From: Pseudorasbora parva
Taxonomy: Eukaryota > Chordata > Actinopteri > Cypriniformes > Gobionidae
Length of the DNA stretch: 64,000 nt
Direction of reading: 5' to 3'
NCBI RefSeq assembly: GCF_024679245.1
Contig: NC_090174.1
Span: 48,929,974 to 48,993,973 of the forward strand
Both the position numbers and the translations under genes were made by a program. Below, piece after piece: positions 26,037 through 39,578 of the stretch; position 1 is the first letter of the stretch, and each line of letters starts with the position of its first letter. The notes beneath the pieces are model-generated. The model ran no database searches. It was not told the origin of the DNA and saw nothing but the letters and a program-made list of their open reading frames with translations.

Positions 26037-29000
26037 GTGAGTTCTCTTTGTGCTGCCATCCTCCTTTAGATCACTCTCAATTCACCATTTATATATTTAG
26101 ATCAGACTCATTTCACCATATGCGAAGGATCTTAGATTGTAATGACGAAGGATGAATTCTTAATGTGTAAGTTACCTCAGTAGTCTCACTAATCAATCAT
26201 GTATATACACCTTATTAATCTAAACTCTTTAATTAAATCTAAGGTGAAATGATCCCCGGTAGGATATAAAGATTTCCTTGGTATTTTCCACCTATTGTAT
26301 ATGAAATGATCTCACGTGCTTGATAATGGCTGATTGATCACAGTCTGCACACACAATGCATACAGGGGCTGCTGTATGTTCATGCGCAGGGGGGCGTTTC
26401 TGCTTTGTCTGATTCATGCCATTTCATCCACTGAAGGCAACTTTCATCAGTCCATAAGGCACATGCCTCACCTTCTTTATCCTTTAGTTTTTTATTTCTT
26501 TATTTCTTGTCTTTAAAAAATACATGTATTACATTCTTTGTGCTTTGAATTGTGCATGATTCTGTTTCTGTAGTGTTACACCCCTAGCCATGGGCCCATA
26601 TGATTCATGCCTTGGTGACAGAGTTTATTTGAGAAAAGGTTTCCTGTATGATTCACAATCGACTGCTGTTGACTAAACACTACGGGGATGTCATGTTGTC
26701 CTTGTGTCCTAATTATTAGATTCATTAGAGAAAGCCATAATTCAGCGTCAGAGTTTTGGCAGTGGGTGGGTGCGCGCACAGGTTGCAGAATATGTAAGGG
26801 GCAGGAATCCATCCTGCTCATTACTGATGCCAGACAGGACGTCAATAGAAAGGCACAATGGAAAGCTGCAGAGTGATTTCTATTGTCCAAAAAAAAAGAA
26901 GAAGAAAAGAGGTTTATCAGCAGTTACCCCGAGTGGGCTCTTTCTCTCTGTAAAGAGCTCACATGTCCCAAAAGAGCTGCAGGTAGAATGTGACCTTTAT
27001 CACCTTTTTAAAGTCTGAATAATATCAGAACGGCTCCTTAATGCCCTTGCTCTGTGACCTCTTTCTGTGTGCCCGTCAGCAGAAGTATGTATTACATCAC
27101 TGGGTTAGTGAGGGAAATGCATGGTAGGAATAGCTGCAGCAAATCGGAAGATAAGCTTGTCAAGCTGGTGTAGGAAGCAAATGCGTGTTAGAGATGTTTA
27201 TTCGGTATGAGGTGGCTTAGCATGTGTCGTTAAGGCCTTTTCTGCAACCGATACGTGTAAATGTTGAATGAGGGGTTTCAATTCAACGTCTTCCCTAAAT
27301 GCAATGCAATGGATTCTCTTTCTCTCATCTTGATGTGAGTGAGGGTGGTGCGGGTCCAGTAGCACTGGTCTTCTTTCTTGGGATTCAGGGCATTATTAGA
27401 CACTGAACCCGTAATAAGCATGCGTAGATCTGTGTTTATGTAGTTTACACAGAGACAATAACGGTGTTGAATCCCATTTTCAAAAGTTTGCATTTTCAGG
27501 CCCTCAAAATGCAGTTATCGTGTAAATGAATGTCCAAAATGTCCAGTTTGTAGTTGAAAACAGTGTTGTGTTAACAGAGTTAAGTATCAAAGTTCTGTGA
27601 TTTGATTTATAATTTTGCTCGGTTCAGGATAAGTGAAATAATCCCCTGTATTTCCACTGATAAAAAGACATAAGCCATATTGAGGGAACTGTTTTAAAAG
27701 TGCGCTCTCTTAATTTGAGGCAGTTATGAACCGCCTAGAAATGACCTAGCAATCACATAAGAACAATGTTGTTATTGTTAACTGTTAACAGGTTTAACAA
27801 TGGTTAACTGTTAACAATTCTTAATTGAAATAAAGATCAAATAAAAATATAATATTAGATAAAAAGGTAAACTAATTGCCATGGCAACTAACTATTAGAA
27901 CACCTTAGCAACCCTGTCAGAACACCATAGCGGTGCGTTTTGAATTGGTTACAGTTCGAATAATCTTAGTCAATACTTCTTCCAATGCATTTATACATGC
28001 ACATTTGATTTGCTGTCATCTTTAGAGAAACATTATATACCTTAACCTCTTTAAATAGCCCTAGAGATGCCATGGGTGTTTAATCATGATAGCCAAACCC
28101 ACTACTGGTCACCTCTACTGGTGACTTGGATAAGGATTTTTCAATAATAGAAATGTTTCTCAGATCAGTATCACAGGGTTAAGTGTGAGCATGTGCACAG
28201 GTCTGATACAAGCAAGCCAGCTTAAAAACAAGGCCTTAGCCTGCTAAGCGGTTGATCATTTATTTAAACATGACTAGCCTCTTAATTTTAAGAATTAGCA
28301 GTAGTGTGATAGTTGCCACAGGCTGTAGCTTATATGTAAAATGTATGTAGATATTTAAGGTATTTAAGTCAAGGTACATAGTGTTTCTCTAAAGATAAGA
28401 GCAAATCAAATGTGTGTATATTGCCACACAACAGGATATTTTTAGCAATGCCTAAGATGTATGTCCTGTATTTTATATAGTACTTTGTTTTTGCTAGGCT
28501 AATTGCAGGTTAGCTATATATACTCTTTGTATTAGAAAACACAATACCATATCTTGGTCATATCCCAGCTCCCTTTTTCTCTGCAGTTTCATTTCACCTT
28601 TGCCCTCAAATCCACCTTCTGCCATCTATTCCCTTTCTCTAATTACGCCCTTACTCTGTTTCAGAGGAGTAAATTTGTCACCCACAACCCCCACCTTGGA
28701 AAGCGTATTACCAAGGGCATGTTAGTTACCGTCCTCGTTCATCAGTGTCAGCTGCTAATCTCTACGGTGGGACTAGCTTTAATATCTAGCGTCAGCTATG
28801 TTTTTGTTATTGTAGCGACATATACAGACTTCCACAGCTGATTCCTCATTAAAGGCCTGATTGTGTTTGTGCCTTTTGTTAGGTAGCATAATTGTATTGA
28901 TCTATTTATAGCTTGCATACTCTGGCATATGGTTTGTTATAAAGATGTGTAACACGCACACATCATTCAAAGATTGTGATTTTGAGTGCCACATTGCCAT

Positions 29001-29263
29001 ACCATTGCTCTCAATAGCTGTAAAGACACCTTTTTCTTCTGGAACATTCTGCTTTTTTTCTAGAGCACATTCAAGAGTCTCTTTCTCTTACTCTTTGCAA
29101 CATATTAATAGTGATTAAAGTGTATAAGAAAGTGTAATGAAGGTGTGACTAGCAGAAATCACATCCTGTGTATTTACATCAGTGCAGAGAGCACAGGATT
29201 GCACCTTTTGTGTTTTCTCACTTGGCTCATTGAAGTGGAAAACAGGAAGTAAAGCAGATGACT

Positions 29264-29407
29264 ATAATAGCGTCAGTCTGGTGGGACCTCAGTTCTGGTT
29301 ACAATTGCTGTTATTTGCCTTGCATGTGGACTTCTTGTTTAAAACATTACAACCAAGTCAAATAATAGCACTTTAAACCAGAAGTCCCACCAGACTGATG
29401 CTATTAT
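29264..29407. repeat. imperfect inverted repeat, hairpin-forming
   Basis: The left arm (29264-29300) begins ATAATAGCGTCAGTCTGG. The right arm (29376-29407) is its complement with one G/A difference in the outer 24 bp, and also pairs TTCTGGTT with AACCAGAA. The loop is about 75 nt. No TTAA or other target duplication is evident. Confidence 0.75.
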
Positions 29408-30663
29408 ATTATGTAAATAATATGCTATTATTTAGCTGCTCAACTTCTTACTGTAAACAACACTCGTTCAAACAGTTAGATTAGATTTTTTATAATTAAA
29501 AATATTACAAAATATATGATAAAAAAGCATATTATAAAAATAGCTCAAGAAGCACTTCTTATTATCAGCGTAGTCACTACAGCGTAGTTTCCCCCAGAAT
29601 TCTTTAATGAATGGAAAGTTGATTTTTTTTTTTTTTTTTTTTTTTGAAATATAAATATTTTTAAACATTATAAAGGTATTCCATCAAATTTGACAGCTTG
29701 AGTTTGTGTGACTAAAAATGGATATGGACACTCGCAGACATGGAGGAAGGGATACAATTTTAAAGCACTATAAGACGCTTTAACAGTCCCTTATAGACCG
29801 GTCTATCCCTATCCCAGCCCAGATTCAGCATAGCTGCCGAGAAAGTGTTTGAAACAGAGTTTTGTTTTGTCAGCATCATACACCAAATCTATGCTGAAGC
29901 ACCACGTAAGTGTATGTATACACATCTTTGTGTATATTTAGTGCACGTTTGTACTTGTGTGTAGTTGTGCTTCACTCTGTATTTCTGAATTCTCAGAGGC
30001 CAGCTGAGGGCTGGCTCATGTCTCAAGCCACGCCCCCAGGCATTCCTAATATAGGTATGGAACATGAGGTCTTAAAGGAGAAGTGTCTCTGCAGGGCATG
30101 TTTTCAATTTAAGCTCACTAGACATCACAACCAGTGCAAGACATTAGAACTCCGCCGTGTGACTAGCATAACACAACTATAAACATGTTTCCCATTTTAC
30201 ACCCACACGCAAGATAACCCTCAACCCTCTGAGCATAAGCTCTCCACACCACCACCTCTACCTCAGTCGCTGCATCTAAAGAGATAAAATTAATCTGTCT
30301 TTATGTGCTAAAGCTTTTGTTTAAGTGCATGCGGAATTACCTCTCCTTATTTGGAAGATGTGCATGCATTTGAAAGAGGTATGTGGCATGTTGCCTGCAG
30401 ACACATTTACCCAAACATACACACAAATACACACCCGTCCCTTCACGCCCATCAGAATCTCTGTTTCTGTGCAAGGGCAGATAACACACTTTCATGCATA
30501 GACGTATCCGCTCAGCTGTGCACTTCCCCTTTTTGCTCTGCATTTTTTTTTTCTTGTCTTTTCCCTTTTTAAATGTATTTGAGTAAAGAATATTAGCATA
30601 CTCTTATGTATTTGTTTGAATGCTTAACTGTGCTTATATTTGTGTTCACTAATTAGTTTCTTA

Positions 30664-31012
30664 TGCTCTAAAAAGCTGCATTTATTTGAGGAAAAATGCA
30701 GTAAAAACAGATAATGTTTTATATTTTAAACTATTTAAAAAAATAAACTTATTGATGGCAACTGTATTTTCAGAAATTATGATGTTATGAATAATAAAGA
30801 TTTGGTGCTCGAGAAATATTTCTTATTATTATCAATGCTTAATATCTTTTTGGAAACAATCATTCTTTTCTTCAGGTTTCTTTGATGGAAAAAAAAGTCC
30901 AAAGGGACAGCATTATTAGAAAATCGTATGTCTTTTTTCCCACTTTTATCAGTTTAATGTGTCCCTGCTGAATAAAAGTAAAGTCTTTCTGAGCCAAAAC
31001 TTTTAAAGTTAT
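30664..31012. repeat. cyprinid 'TTCAAAAGTTTGGG' dispersed repeat, fragment
   Basis: Has GCTGCATTTATTTGA, TCTTATTATTATCAATG and TGCTGAATAAAAGTA, hallmarks of a repeat seen many times in carp-family introns. Other pieces occur downstream. Confidence 0.55.
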
Positions 31013-31299
31013 CACAGAAAATAATGTGATCTTCTTCACTGGCATGTTTGCCTCCTAAGTAACGTGTTCGTGTTCCTCTGGAATGCCTCTATTAGACAAG
31101 CGCACACACAATATATACACAAGCTGGCACTAATGCACACAATAACTCACTGAAGCTCTATCAGGGAATACATTGCCTCTGCAAAACAAGCAGAACAGGT
31201 GGGCGGGACTTTTGAGGTTTCCCTTCACCTTTTACACCTATCAGGACAGTCACTATGGCATCTGATCCCTCTCCCTCTGACCAATCAAACGAAAGCACA

Positions 31300-31974
31300 G
31301 CCTTACTCTTACATGAGTTGTGTGCTGACTGAGCAAGCGAGCACGCCTTCAGTAACCAGCTGAGAGGAAGTAGGCTGAAAGGCAAAGCAGAGGAGTGCGA
31401 GAGAGAGAGAGAGGAACAAGTGGTGAGAAATTTAGCAAGAAAGAGAGAGCACTAGAAGGGAGGGGGGACTAAAGGCGGTATACCAAAGCTGCTTTCATTG
31501 TGCTGAAGTTATTTGAGGGGGGAAATGATGTGTGTGAGATGGTGGCGGGGGGAGTTGGAAGTGAAAAGTGGTGGGGGGGTTTACAGAGTTTATATGCATG
31601 TGCCAAAGGGAGCCTGAGAGAGGTTTTGTGTGTGAGTTATTGAAAGAGGGAGAGAGAGGGGGAGTTCGGGAGGGTGGAAAGAGAGATTCACAGTTGGGCA
31701 TACCAGAATAGCAGTGCAGAGAGAGCATAAACACCGAGATGTGCCTTTACAGACTGCTTGAACAAGAAACCTTAATTGGACTAAAGTCTTGTCTCTCTCA
31801 TTCTCACTCCTCTCAGGGGAGGAACAGAAAGAAAGGCCTGCACTCCCTCATCATTCCATGCAAGTCACCTTTCAACTCCTCATAGTCTTGAAGGAAGAAC
31901 AACCACAACTTTAGAGAACCGACAGAGAGGACGGAGAAACAGACGAGGGGGAAAGGGCAGGAGTTCCTAGAGAG
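31300..31974 (+). other. atosb: putative 5' untranslated exon of atosb (promoter-proximal)
   Basis: A purine-rich stretch with GAGA tracts ends at a strong donor (AGAG|gtgagt, gt at 31975). It lacks a long ORF, lies upstream of further untranslated exons on the same strand and has no other gene to serve. The 5' boundary is not visible; about 31300 is where the sequence becomes GA-rich. Either this or the exon near 25700 would be the atosb transcription start, possibly as alternatives. Confidence 0.35.
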
Positions 31975-34567
31975 GTGAGTCAGGAGGTTTGTAGTGTGTT
32001 TGTGGGTGGTTGATGTAAACATGTCAAGCGGTGACAGCTGTTTGACATGGCATACTTCATCTAAAACTATTGTACATCTTCTACAAGTACTGTACATGTG
32101 TTTTTTATGACCAAGTACTAATTGAGAGGTTACTTGTTAAAAAAGTTAATTTGTCACACCAAAGGATATTTAAATAAAACTAGCTACAAGCTGTAAAAAT
32201 AGTGAAAACTCAGCTAAAGAACCCTAATTATATACATTTTTGAGATTGTTCGAGTCATTGACATTTGTTTTAAGTGACATTTTTTTTCTCCAACAAAAAT
32301 ATTATTTGTAGCTTATATAATTAGTTTGTATGCCTTTTGTTTTAATTGAGAGGCTACATTTAGAATATATTTGTACTTTAAAAAATATGCACCTTTTAGG
32401 AGTAAAAAAAAGGTACAATGATGTCCTTTTAAGGGTACTGCCCCAGCTACAAGCTGTTGTACCCCTAAAGGTACAATTTTGACACCCCTTTTCTCTGTGA
32501 AGGACTGTTCGAATTAACTGCAAATTAGCTAAAAACATTAACATGGTGAAAAAACTGTTAAAGCGCATAAATTGCACCCTTCCCTTCATAAAAATGTTAT
32601 TAAGTTTATTTATGGGTCATTGACCATTTTTTTGTAGTGGTATCAATATCCTGCAGTATGACACATTTACGTTTTATGGACTACATTGAATATTGCGCAA
32701 ATGGTGGATAACTTCAAAGAAATGGTGACTAAGCACCTAAAATTATGCTTCTAAAATGTAATGTGGATTTTAACCTTAAATGTTTATTTTGTTGCATGTC
32801 ATTTGTCAACCACCCATTTATGAACATGGGTGGTTGAAATTGGAAAAAAAAAGGAAGTAGTTTGGGGAGAAAAAAAAGCTGTCTCATCCTTTTTCTTTCT
32901 GTCTTGTCATTGACTCATTTGTGCATTGACAGATATGACATCATGACCCGTGCCGTGTCTAAAGATAATATTTCAGCCATTGGTTTTGCTGACAGGCTTT
33001 TAGTTGCAGAGAGATAAGCTTAGTCCGAGGTGTGCTTGTGAGACTTTGTTCCTGCTGTAGTTCATGACATTTAGTGACTTCCTCCGTCATAAGAGCCAGG
33101 TGTTTTGCAGAAACCTCAAGGCTGCACACATCATCACTGTATAGCTTAAGGGTAGAGGGCTACACTATCGCCTATGATTTGTTCTTTCTCGGTGACTCAC
33201 TCTCTCACATGCATGGTGAGAACGAATTTATTGTTTAAGTAACAACACCTGTGCAATATGTGTGCCTTAATTCAGTCAGCAACTTTTTCAGCTGTATTTT
33301 ACACAATATAGTGCAAATCTAGCTATATTAGGATCATGCCTATGATAAACAAGCTCCAGAGTGGCTCTATAGGGAAAATGACTTGTGTAATAATAAAGCT
33401 TGGGTAATAATGAAGAAGAATTCCCAGAATGTTGTTTGGTCTCAGAGGTCAACCATGGAAACAATGTTTGAAACTGAAGCTCCGATGTAATTTTTGATAT
33501 TTTCAGTCTTTTATCCATGTTGTTCCCATGTTCCTGAAACCGAGAGGCTGGAATGTGAAGGAAGGAAATATTTTTGCTTTATTCAATAGCCATCAGCTAC
33601 CACTTCATAATCATCATAAACAGATGCGCAGCTATGCATTCAAAAATTCCAATAGCTAAAGAAGAACACAGATGTCTTCCATTGCATTGTGATTCGGCTA
33701 TATAAAGTAAAGTTGTTCTTAATTTTCTTCTAATCATCTTAAGAGGGTTTTAAGGGGCTCATTTTCTCACTAAGGACATTAAGACACAGTTTTCTGCAAA
33801 GCTGCATTGAAACAAGCTTTATTATGAAAGGCATTATGAATACAACTGATTTGACTAATTATTGACTAACTTCTTTTTCCTAAATGATACCAAGTAACCA
33901 GTAAAACACCATAAAGCTGACAGCTGCCCAAGCTAGTCCGTTGTTTGGTTTCCCTATCTATTTTCTTCTGCTCCGTATTGAATTCTCTGGGGGTGGGGAT
34001 GAACATTCTTGCTTTTTTCTTGAACAGGCAGTGTGGATGAACTTAACTCTCAGTGTGCCATTGATTTGCTAATATAACCTGGACAACAATTAATTCAATG
34101 GGTTTACCGTATCTGGATTTGTAGATTGCGTGAGACACCCATATCAAGAGCTGATAAGGAAATTATGCAGCCTTTGACATTCATTAATTACTGGTAACAT
34201 TTAGTTTATGTCAAAAAAAAAGTAGAGCATTTTATTGCACAGCTGAAGTGTTCATTGCATATATAAAAGGGTGTAACCATATCACTGGCATCATTTGCTT
34301 AGAATAAACACACTTTAAATGTCTCATCCTACCCTCTGAGCAACATGTTGGTGTTTAATACCAGCGTGCTAGCTGGTGTGTGTCTTGTCAGCTGTATTTG
34401 ACCTGGGGTTCAGGGTTCTATTCATGCTGAGCTGAAAGATTCACAGCACACTCTTACATCATGTGTAACAGACTACCACTTGGCAAAAAAAAAAAAAAAA
34501 AGACTTTTGTATAACCCACATTTCTCAAAACTCTATACTATCATTCAAACTATGCTTTTTTTAATGT

Positions 34568-34715
34568 ATTGAAAGAAGTCTGCTGCAGTGTCACATGATC
34601 GTTCAGAATCCATTCTAATTCATTCGTTGAAACAGTTACGCTGCTTAATATTTTTGTGCAAACTTTAAAAGTATTCATTTCTTACTGACAAATCTTGCTG
34701 AACCAAAACTTTTAG
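34568..34715. repeat. dispersed repeat fragment, same family as 30664
   Basis: Shares GTGTCACATGATC, GCTGCTTAATATTTTTGTG and TTGCTGAACCAAAACTTTT with the family. Confidence 0.5.
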
Positions 34716-35546
34716 TGTAATTTGTCTGTTGTGCTTTCAGTTAGTTACAGTGGTTTCATATCTTATTTTTATTTTTTTATTTTTTTTATTTTTCATCTGG
34801 TCCTGGAATTCTGTTGGGTTACAGATATTGTTTTTAGGTGTCCTCTACGTACGGCTGGACCTTTTGAATGTTATTTTAGATCTTATGTCACTTTGAGGTC
34901 TCCCCCATTAGCTGTTTAACATAGCAATGCCTAAAATACCCTTAACTCCATGCCTTTTGTACACATTTAAAGTTAAAGCATTAAGCTGTGTGACACTACA
35001 AAAACAGTAATGTGGCACAACACACTTTCTCCTTCTCCATGTATCTCTCTTATTATACTGGCCACATAGGCCACTATTTTGAGGCCTATATTTTGCCAGT
35101 GAACTCAAAGACACTCTGGAACATACTGCCGCAAACTAAGATACGCAGTAAGAAAAAAAAAACCATAGAGAAACAGAAAAAGTACTGGTAATTTTTCTGC
35201 CAGGATATTATCTGTTAACCCTAAAACCCAACACATTGCAATGTGTAATTCAAAACATGTGTAAAATATCTGTGTCAGATAATTTATATAAAATAAAATA
35301 TATACAAATCAATACAGAACATTCCTTCATATTAACAGACTTTCTTTAGAGTGTAAGCTCCTCCCTTGAGAGGCCACTGAACACTTCATTCAAGCAGTTT
35401 AATGCAAATGCTTCTCTTATAAAGGCCAAATCCTCAACATTCTGTCTTTTCATATTTTGTGCATTTATAGCCATCATACTGACATGCTTGAGTTTCATTA
35501 GATGGTGCTCAGTGCATCGCAAGATGTGTGTCGCACACGAATGTTC

Positions 35547-35655
35547 AAAAGTTTACTGTCAGTAAGATTATTATTTTTATTTTTTTGCTTTTGAAAGAAA
35601 TTAACTTTTATTCAGCAGGTGTTGAAGAGAGACATTTATAATGTCTGCATACATA
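35547..35655. repeat. dispersed repeat fragment, same family, opposite end
   Basis: Contains TTCAAAAGTTTACTGTCAGT and TTTTGAAAGAAATTAA, then TTTATTCAGCA. Confidence 0.5.
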
Positions 35656-35659
35656 TTAA

Positions 35660-35961
35660 AGGGGTAGTTTACCCAAAAATGAAAATTTGATGTTTATCTG
35701 CTTACCCTCAGGGCATCCAAGATGTAGATGTGTTTGTTTCTTCATTAGAACACAAATTAAGATTTTTAACTCCAACCGTTGCTCGTATAATGCATGTCAA
35801 TGGGGTCCCATTGACATGCATTATACGAGGAATGGTTGTTAAAGAACTGAGTTAAAAATCTTAATTTGTGTTCTACTGAAGAAACAAACACATCTACATC
35901 TTGGATGCCCTGGGGGTAAGCAGATAAACATCAAATTTTCATTTTTGGGTAAACTACCCCT
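35660..35961. mobile_element. 302-bp palindromic TTAA-flanked MITE
   Basis: TTAA at 35656-35659 and 35962-35965; ends AGGGGTAGTTTACCC / GGGTAAACTACCCCT. The arms pair along nearly the whole length around a centre near 35808 (CATTGACATGCATTATACGA versus its complement). Confidence 0.9.
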
Positions 35962-36640
35962 TTAATCAGCTAACTATTTTCAATATTAAATAAGTGTATC
36001 ATAGTAAGTAATAATAAAAAATGGTGTATTTGGTGTGTGAAACAGTACCCAAGGCTACATGAAAGTCAGGGTGGCATATTCATGGCTGGTCCAACCAATT
36101 TTTTTGGTGTTTTTGTGGGGAATAAGAAAAAAAGTCACACATAGGCTACATTACAATCACTCACATGCAGTACATGATAAGCAACACATTTTCAGAAATA
36201 TTTTTTTAAGTGTGAAAAACTTGATTTTGATATGTAGCCTGACTGTGACAGCCAGTCAATAGGCTATTAGTACTGTTTAAGCCAATCACAGATTGTTGGA
36301 GGGAGGGGAAGATGAGTTTACATTTGCTAGTGAAGTAAAGTAATATTCAGCGCTCAAGAGGCGAACATTTAGAAAAAGATATCTTTGATTAAAAGAAAGA
36401 ATGGTGCCTGAAACTACGCTCAATGATGTTGAGCTCTCTTGTATTCATGACTTCATTAGCTTTCATGATTTTAGTGCCTTCAACTGACAAGCATATTATG
36501 ATTTTCATAATGCAGAGGATTTGCCATTCTCTCCCCCCTTTGGATGTGATGTACTATGCGCTAATTTGAAAACAGCTTAACCATACAGATATATGATCAC
36601 GAGACAGTGGTGTAAAATAATGGCACACTTTTGACCTTAA

Positions 36641-36777
36641 ATGAATAGTTCATCCAAAAATGAAAAATCTGAAACGTTGTGTTCCACAGATGGAAGTCAT
36701 ACAGATCAGTCACACAGGTCGGAACAACATGAGTGTAATTAAGTTACGGAATTACATTTTTTTGATGAACTGTCCCT
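36641..36777. mobile_element. 137-bp TTAA-flanked MITE
   Basis: TTAA at 36637-36640 and 36778-36781; ends ATGAATAGTTCATCC and GATGAACTGTCCCT. Confidence 0.65.
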
Positions 36778-37452
36778 TTAATGCACAGCCCTCTATGTTC
36801 TTTTTATATTGAATATATTAAAAAAGGGAGAAGAACATGATTCCTTCAGCTAGTGTGCATTCAGACTATTATTATTTACATTTAGCTAAGCTTCAGTAGA
36901 TAATGCTTACTTATATCATGTTTTTCCAAAAGCTATTACTTAGGACTGGTATGTTAGTGATTGTATGTTCCTGTTTTCGTCTTTTTAATGAGCTGGACTG
37001 CTCGTTCTCTGATGCAAGACAGTACAAAGGTTCTGTTGTGCGTCTCTGTGTTTTGTCTGCCAGTCTTGATTCCAAACAAGCCTGAGCTCTAGAGACAGAG
37101 AGCCAGTCAGAGCAATGTAGAACACAGTCTGTTCAAGCATGTGTCCTGATCAGATGGCATAAAATTAGTGTAGTGGGTCATATGATTGCTCGCTGTGTCT
37201 GTTCCCTGTTAGTGTGATTAGTTTGTTTTATTTATTGATCAGTCTTTTGTAATTAAAAGCTAGCAGATGACTGATCCGTTTGAGCTTTGATATCTCACCT
37301 CATCAGCGCATGTTGTCATGGCAATTTACCAGAAAACTTGACTTTAAAATCCTGTTTATGGCTAACTCGGATCACGTGCAGGTTGAACTGTGGCATGGTT
37401 ACTGATTTGATGAAGTCGATTTGTTGTCGATTTAACCATTGTTCTCTGACAG

Positions 37453-37631
37453 GTTGTGTCTCTGGAATGCCTGGCTCAGGATGCAGCCGCTGAGCAGTCC
37501 ACTCCTTTCAGGAGCCAAGGGGAGGCGTGATTGGCCGCTGGCCTTATCTGGGTGGAGCTTTAGGAGGGATTTTACTTATTCATTGGCACGTTCTGCAAGC
37601 CCCCTCCCACCTCACTGACGCTCTGCCCTTG
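37453..37631 (+). other. atosb: putative 5' untranslated exon of atosb
   Basis: 179 nt bounded by a tctgacag acceptor and a CTTG|gtaagt donor. It is GC-richer than its surroundings and contains only an 8-codon upstream ORF. It lies between the candidate first exon and the coding exon of atosb on the same strand. Confidence 0.45.
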
Positions 37632-38231
37632 GTAAGTAAACCATACACACATACTATAACCAAATAAAATACGATCATATTTAGCAAGTGAACAGCAAAC
37701 AATTGTTTAGGTTTTTTTACGAATCCGTTTCAAGCTACATTCAAATGTGGATTGAAATCCTATTCAAATGATATTAAACAATTTTAGCCTGCATGCATTT
37801 ATCAAATTTGCCGTAGCTTTTCTGCCTATGTTTACTAGAAGTTCTCATGCCACATAAAACATAAACGTCAGACGTTGTTGTTGGAAACATGCTCAAATTC
37901 GTTGCAGAAAAAAATGGGGATCTGAACAGTTATGATGCACAGTGTGGACCGATTCCAATCGGATACACAAATAAACAGACTTGGACTGACAGTAGGAATA
38001 TTTCGCCTATGATTACTGATAACCAAGTAATTGTTTGGCATGCTTGATCTGTTGTCCTAATTAGCAGTCCTAATGTCAGATGTTCCCTGAGTGTGTTAAA
38101 ACCTAATTAACAATTTCTCTTCAGTGCAGCACATGAATTATGTCCAAAAGTTTATTCATTTTGTGTGTAATGTCTATATATAAACTGGATTGTTTATCTG
38201 TCATTTTCTCTTGCTAATTCTATTTTGTCAG

Positions 38232-38410
38232 GCCCCTGTTAGCTGCCTGTGTGCCTGGGAATGCTGTTTTTGCATCAGAGGGGCAGTGTTGGAGATGGCC
38301 GAATTCAGGGGCTAAGGACAGGGTCAAGATTCAAGGGTCAACACAACTCAGAATCTGCAGGGGTGGATGTGGAAGGGCCTACAGCTAAGCTGTAGGCACC
38401 AACAGGCACG
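38232..38410 (+). other. atosb: possible 5' untranslated exon of atosb
   Basis: A good pyrimidine tract and acceptor (ttctattttgtcag) precede a GC-richer segment. The best visible donor is GGCAC|gtaggt near 38410, which is weak, so the 3' edge is uncertain. It could be an optional leader exon. Confidence 0.3.
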
Positions 38411-39184
38411 TAGGTTAGGAAAATGATCATTCACACACATTAATATATTTTATGACAGTGTTTTCTGCACTCATTTATAGCAGAGACACTCAATGCAGAA
38501 TCGGCAAAATAAGTTGTGAATGCAACTTTGCAGATTGATTGAGATAAAAAGCCTGTGTGCCAGGAAAGAATGGCAAGAAACATTTTTTTCGTTGCATTGT
38601 CCTTGCGGACTACTAGCAAAAACAAACATAAATCGTGTCCATTTGCAGTCTGATTCACAAATTATGCATATATGCCAGTTCTTTGTTTTAGTGAATCAGA
38701 GGCACACAACAACACCAATGTAGTCTGTTTCCTAAAGTTGACTCATAATCTCACGAACCAGTTATTTTTAGTTAATCAAAACCATACAGTGCATATTGTA
38801 CTATCTGAACCCTGATTGAATTAATTGGTTATTTTAATGAATAATTCAAAAACACAAATTTCCATTTTGAATCAGTTAAATGAATCGATCAGACCGGTTA
38901 CCGAATCAACATCTGCCTTGCATACTAACATACAAGTTTTTTTATTTTATTCTTTATCATCAGAGATGTCTATATCGGGAAAAATATGTAAATTTTTACA
39001 TGGCTGTGTTGTTCAATCCAACAAAATGTTCAAAATTTTAAATCCAAATGAAATCTATTGGATGGAAAGGGGTGGTGTAAACCTGAATAATTTGAACTGA
39101 AATAATACATCAGTAGGTAAAAACTAAACATGTAAACGCTTGATTATGACTAAAATTACATGAATATGGTTATTTTAGTGTTTT

Positions 39185-39312
<128 letters not shown>

Positions 39313-39363
39313 GCGTTTCATATCAATTTGCTTATGCTTTTATACCTGTTTGTTGTACTTCAG

Positions 39364-39578
39364 AAGCTGTGTGCACTGTGGAAATCAGCTTGTGCTAACT
39401 GCATAACTGACCCCTGGAAACTACAGCCTTCCATCCATCTAGACGGGAAGCTTACTTTCATTTTCACAGCCTTGTTGCACTTGTTCGGACATTCTAGAAC
39501 TCTCTAGAGTTTGTGTCTTTATTATTTAACACTGCACAACTTCCCTTGAAACAATCACCGAGCAAAAGCAAAGTCACT
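39364..39578 (+). other. atosb: 5' untranslated part of atosb coding exon 1
   Basis: Starts after the acceptor ttgtacttcag. An upstream in-frame opening at 39513 would add 22 residues, but position 39579 is preferred because MRH- is the conserved start of the vertebrate protein. Confidence 0.6.

Larger units (their letters stand above)
26037..31299. other. intergenic/leader-intron sequence
   Basis: No coding exon found. Contains a hairpin-forming inverted repeat (29264-29407), a T tract (about 29622-29645) and part of a dispersed repeat from 30664. ORFs here are short and featureless. Confidence 0.4.
31975..37452. other. atosb leader intron
   Basis: Between two putative untranslated exons. 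Besides two TTAA MITEs and two dispersed-repeat pieces it shows no exon or RNA gene I can support. Confidence 0.35.
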
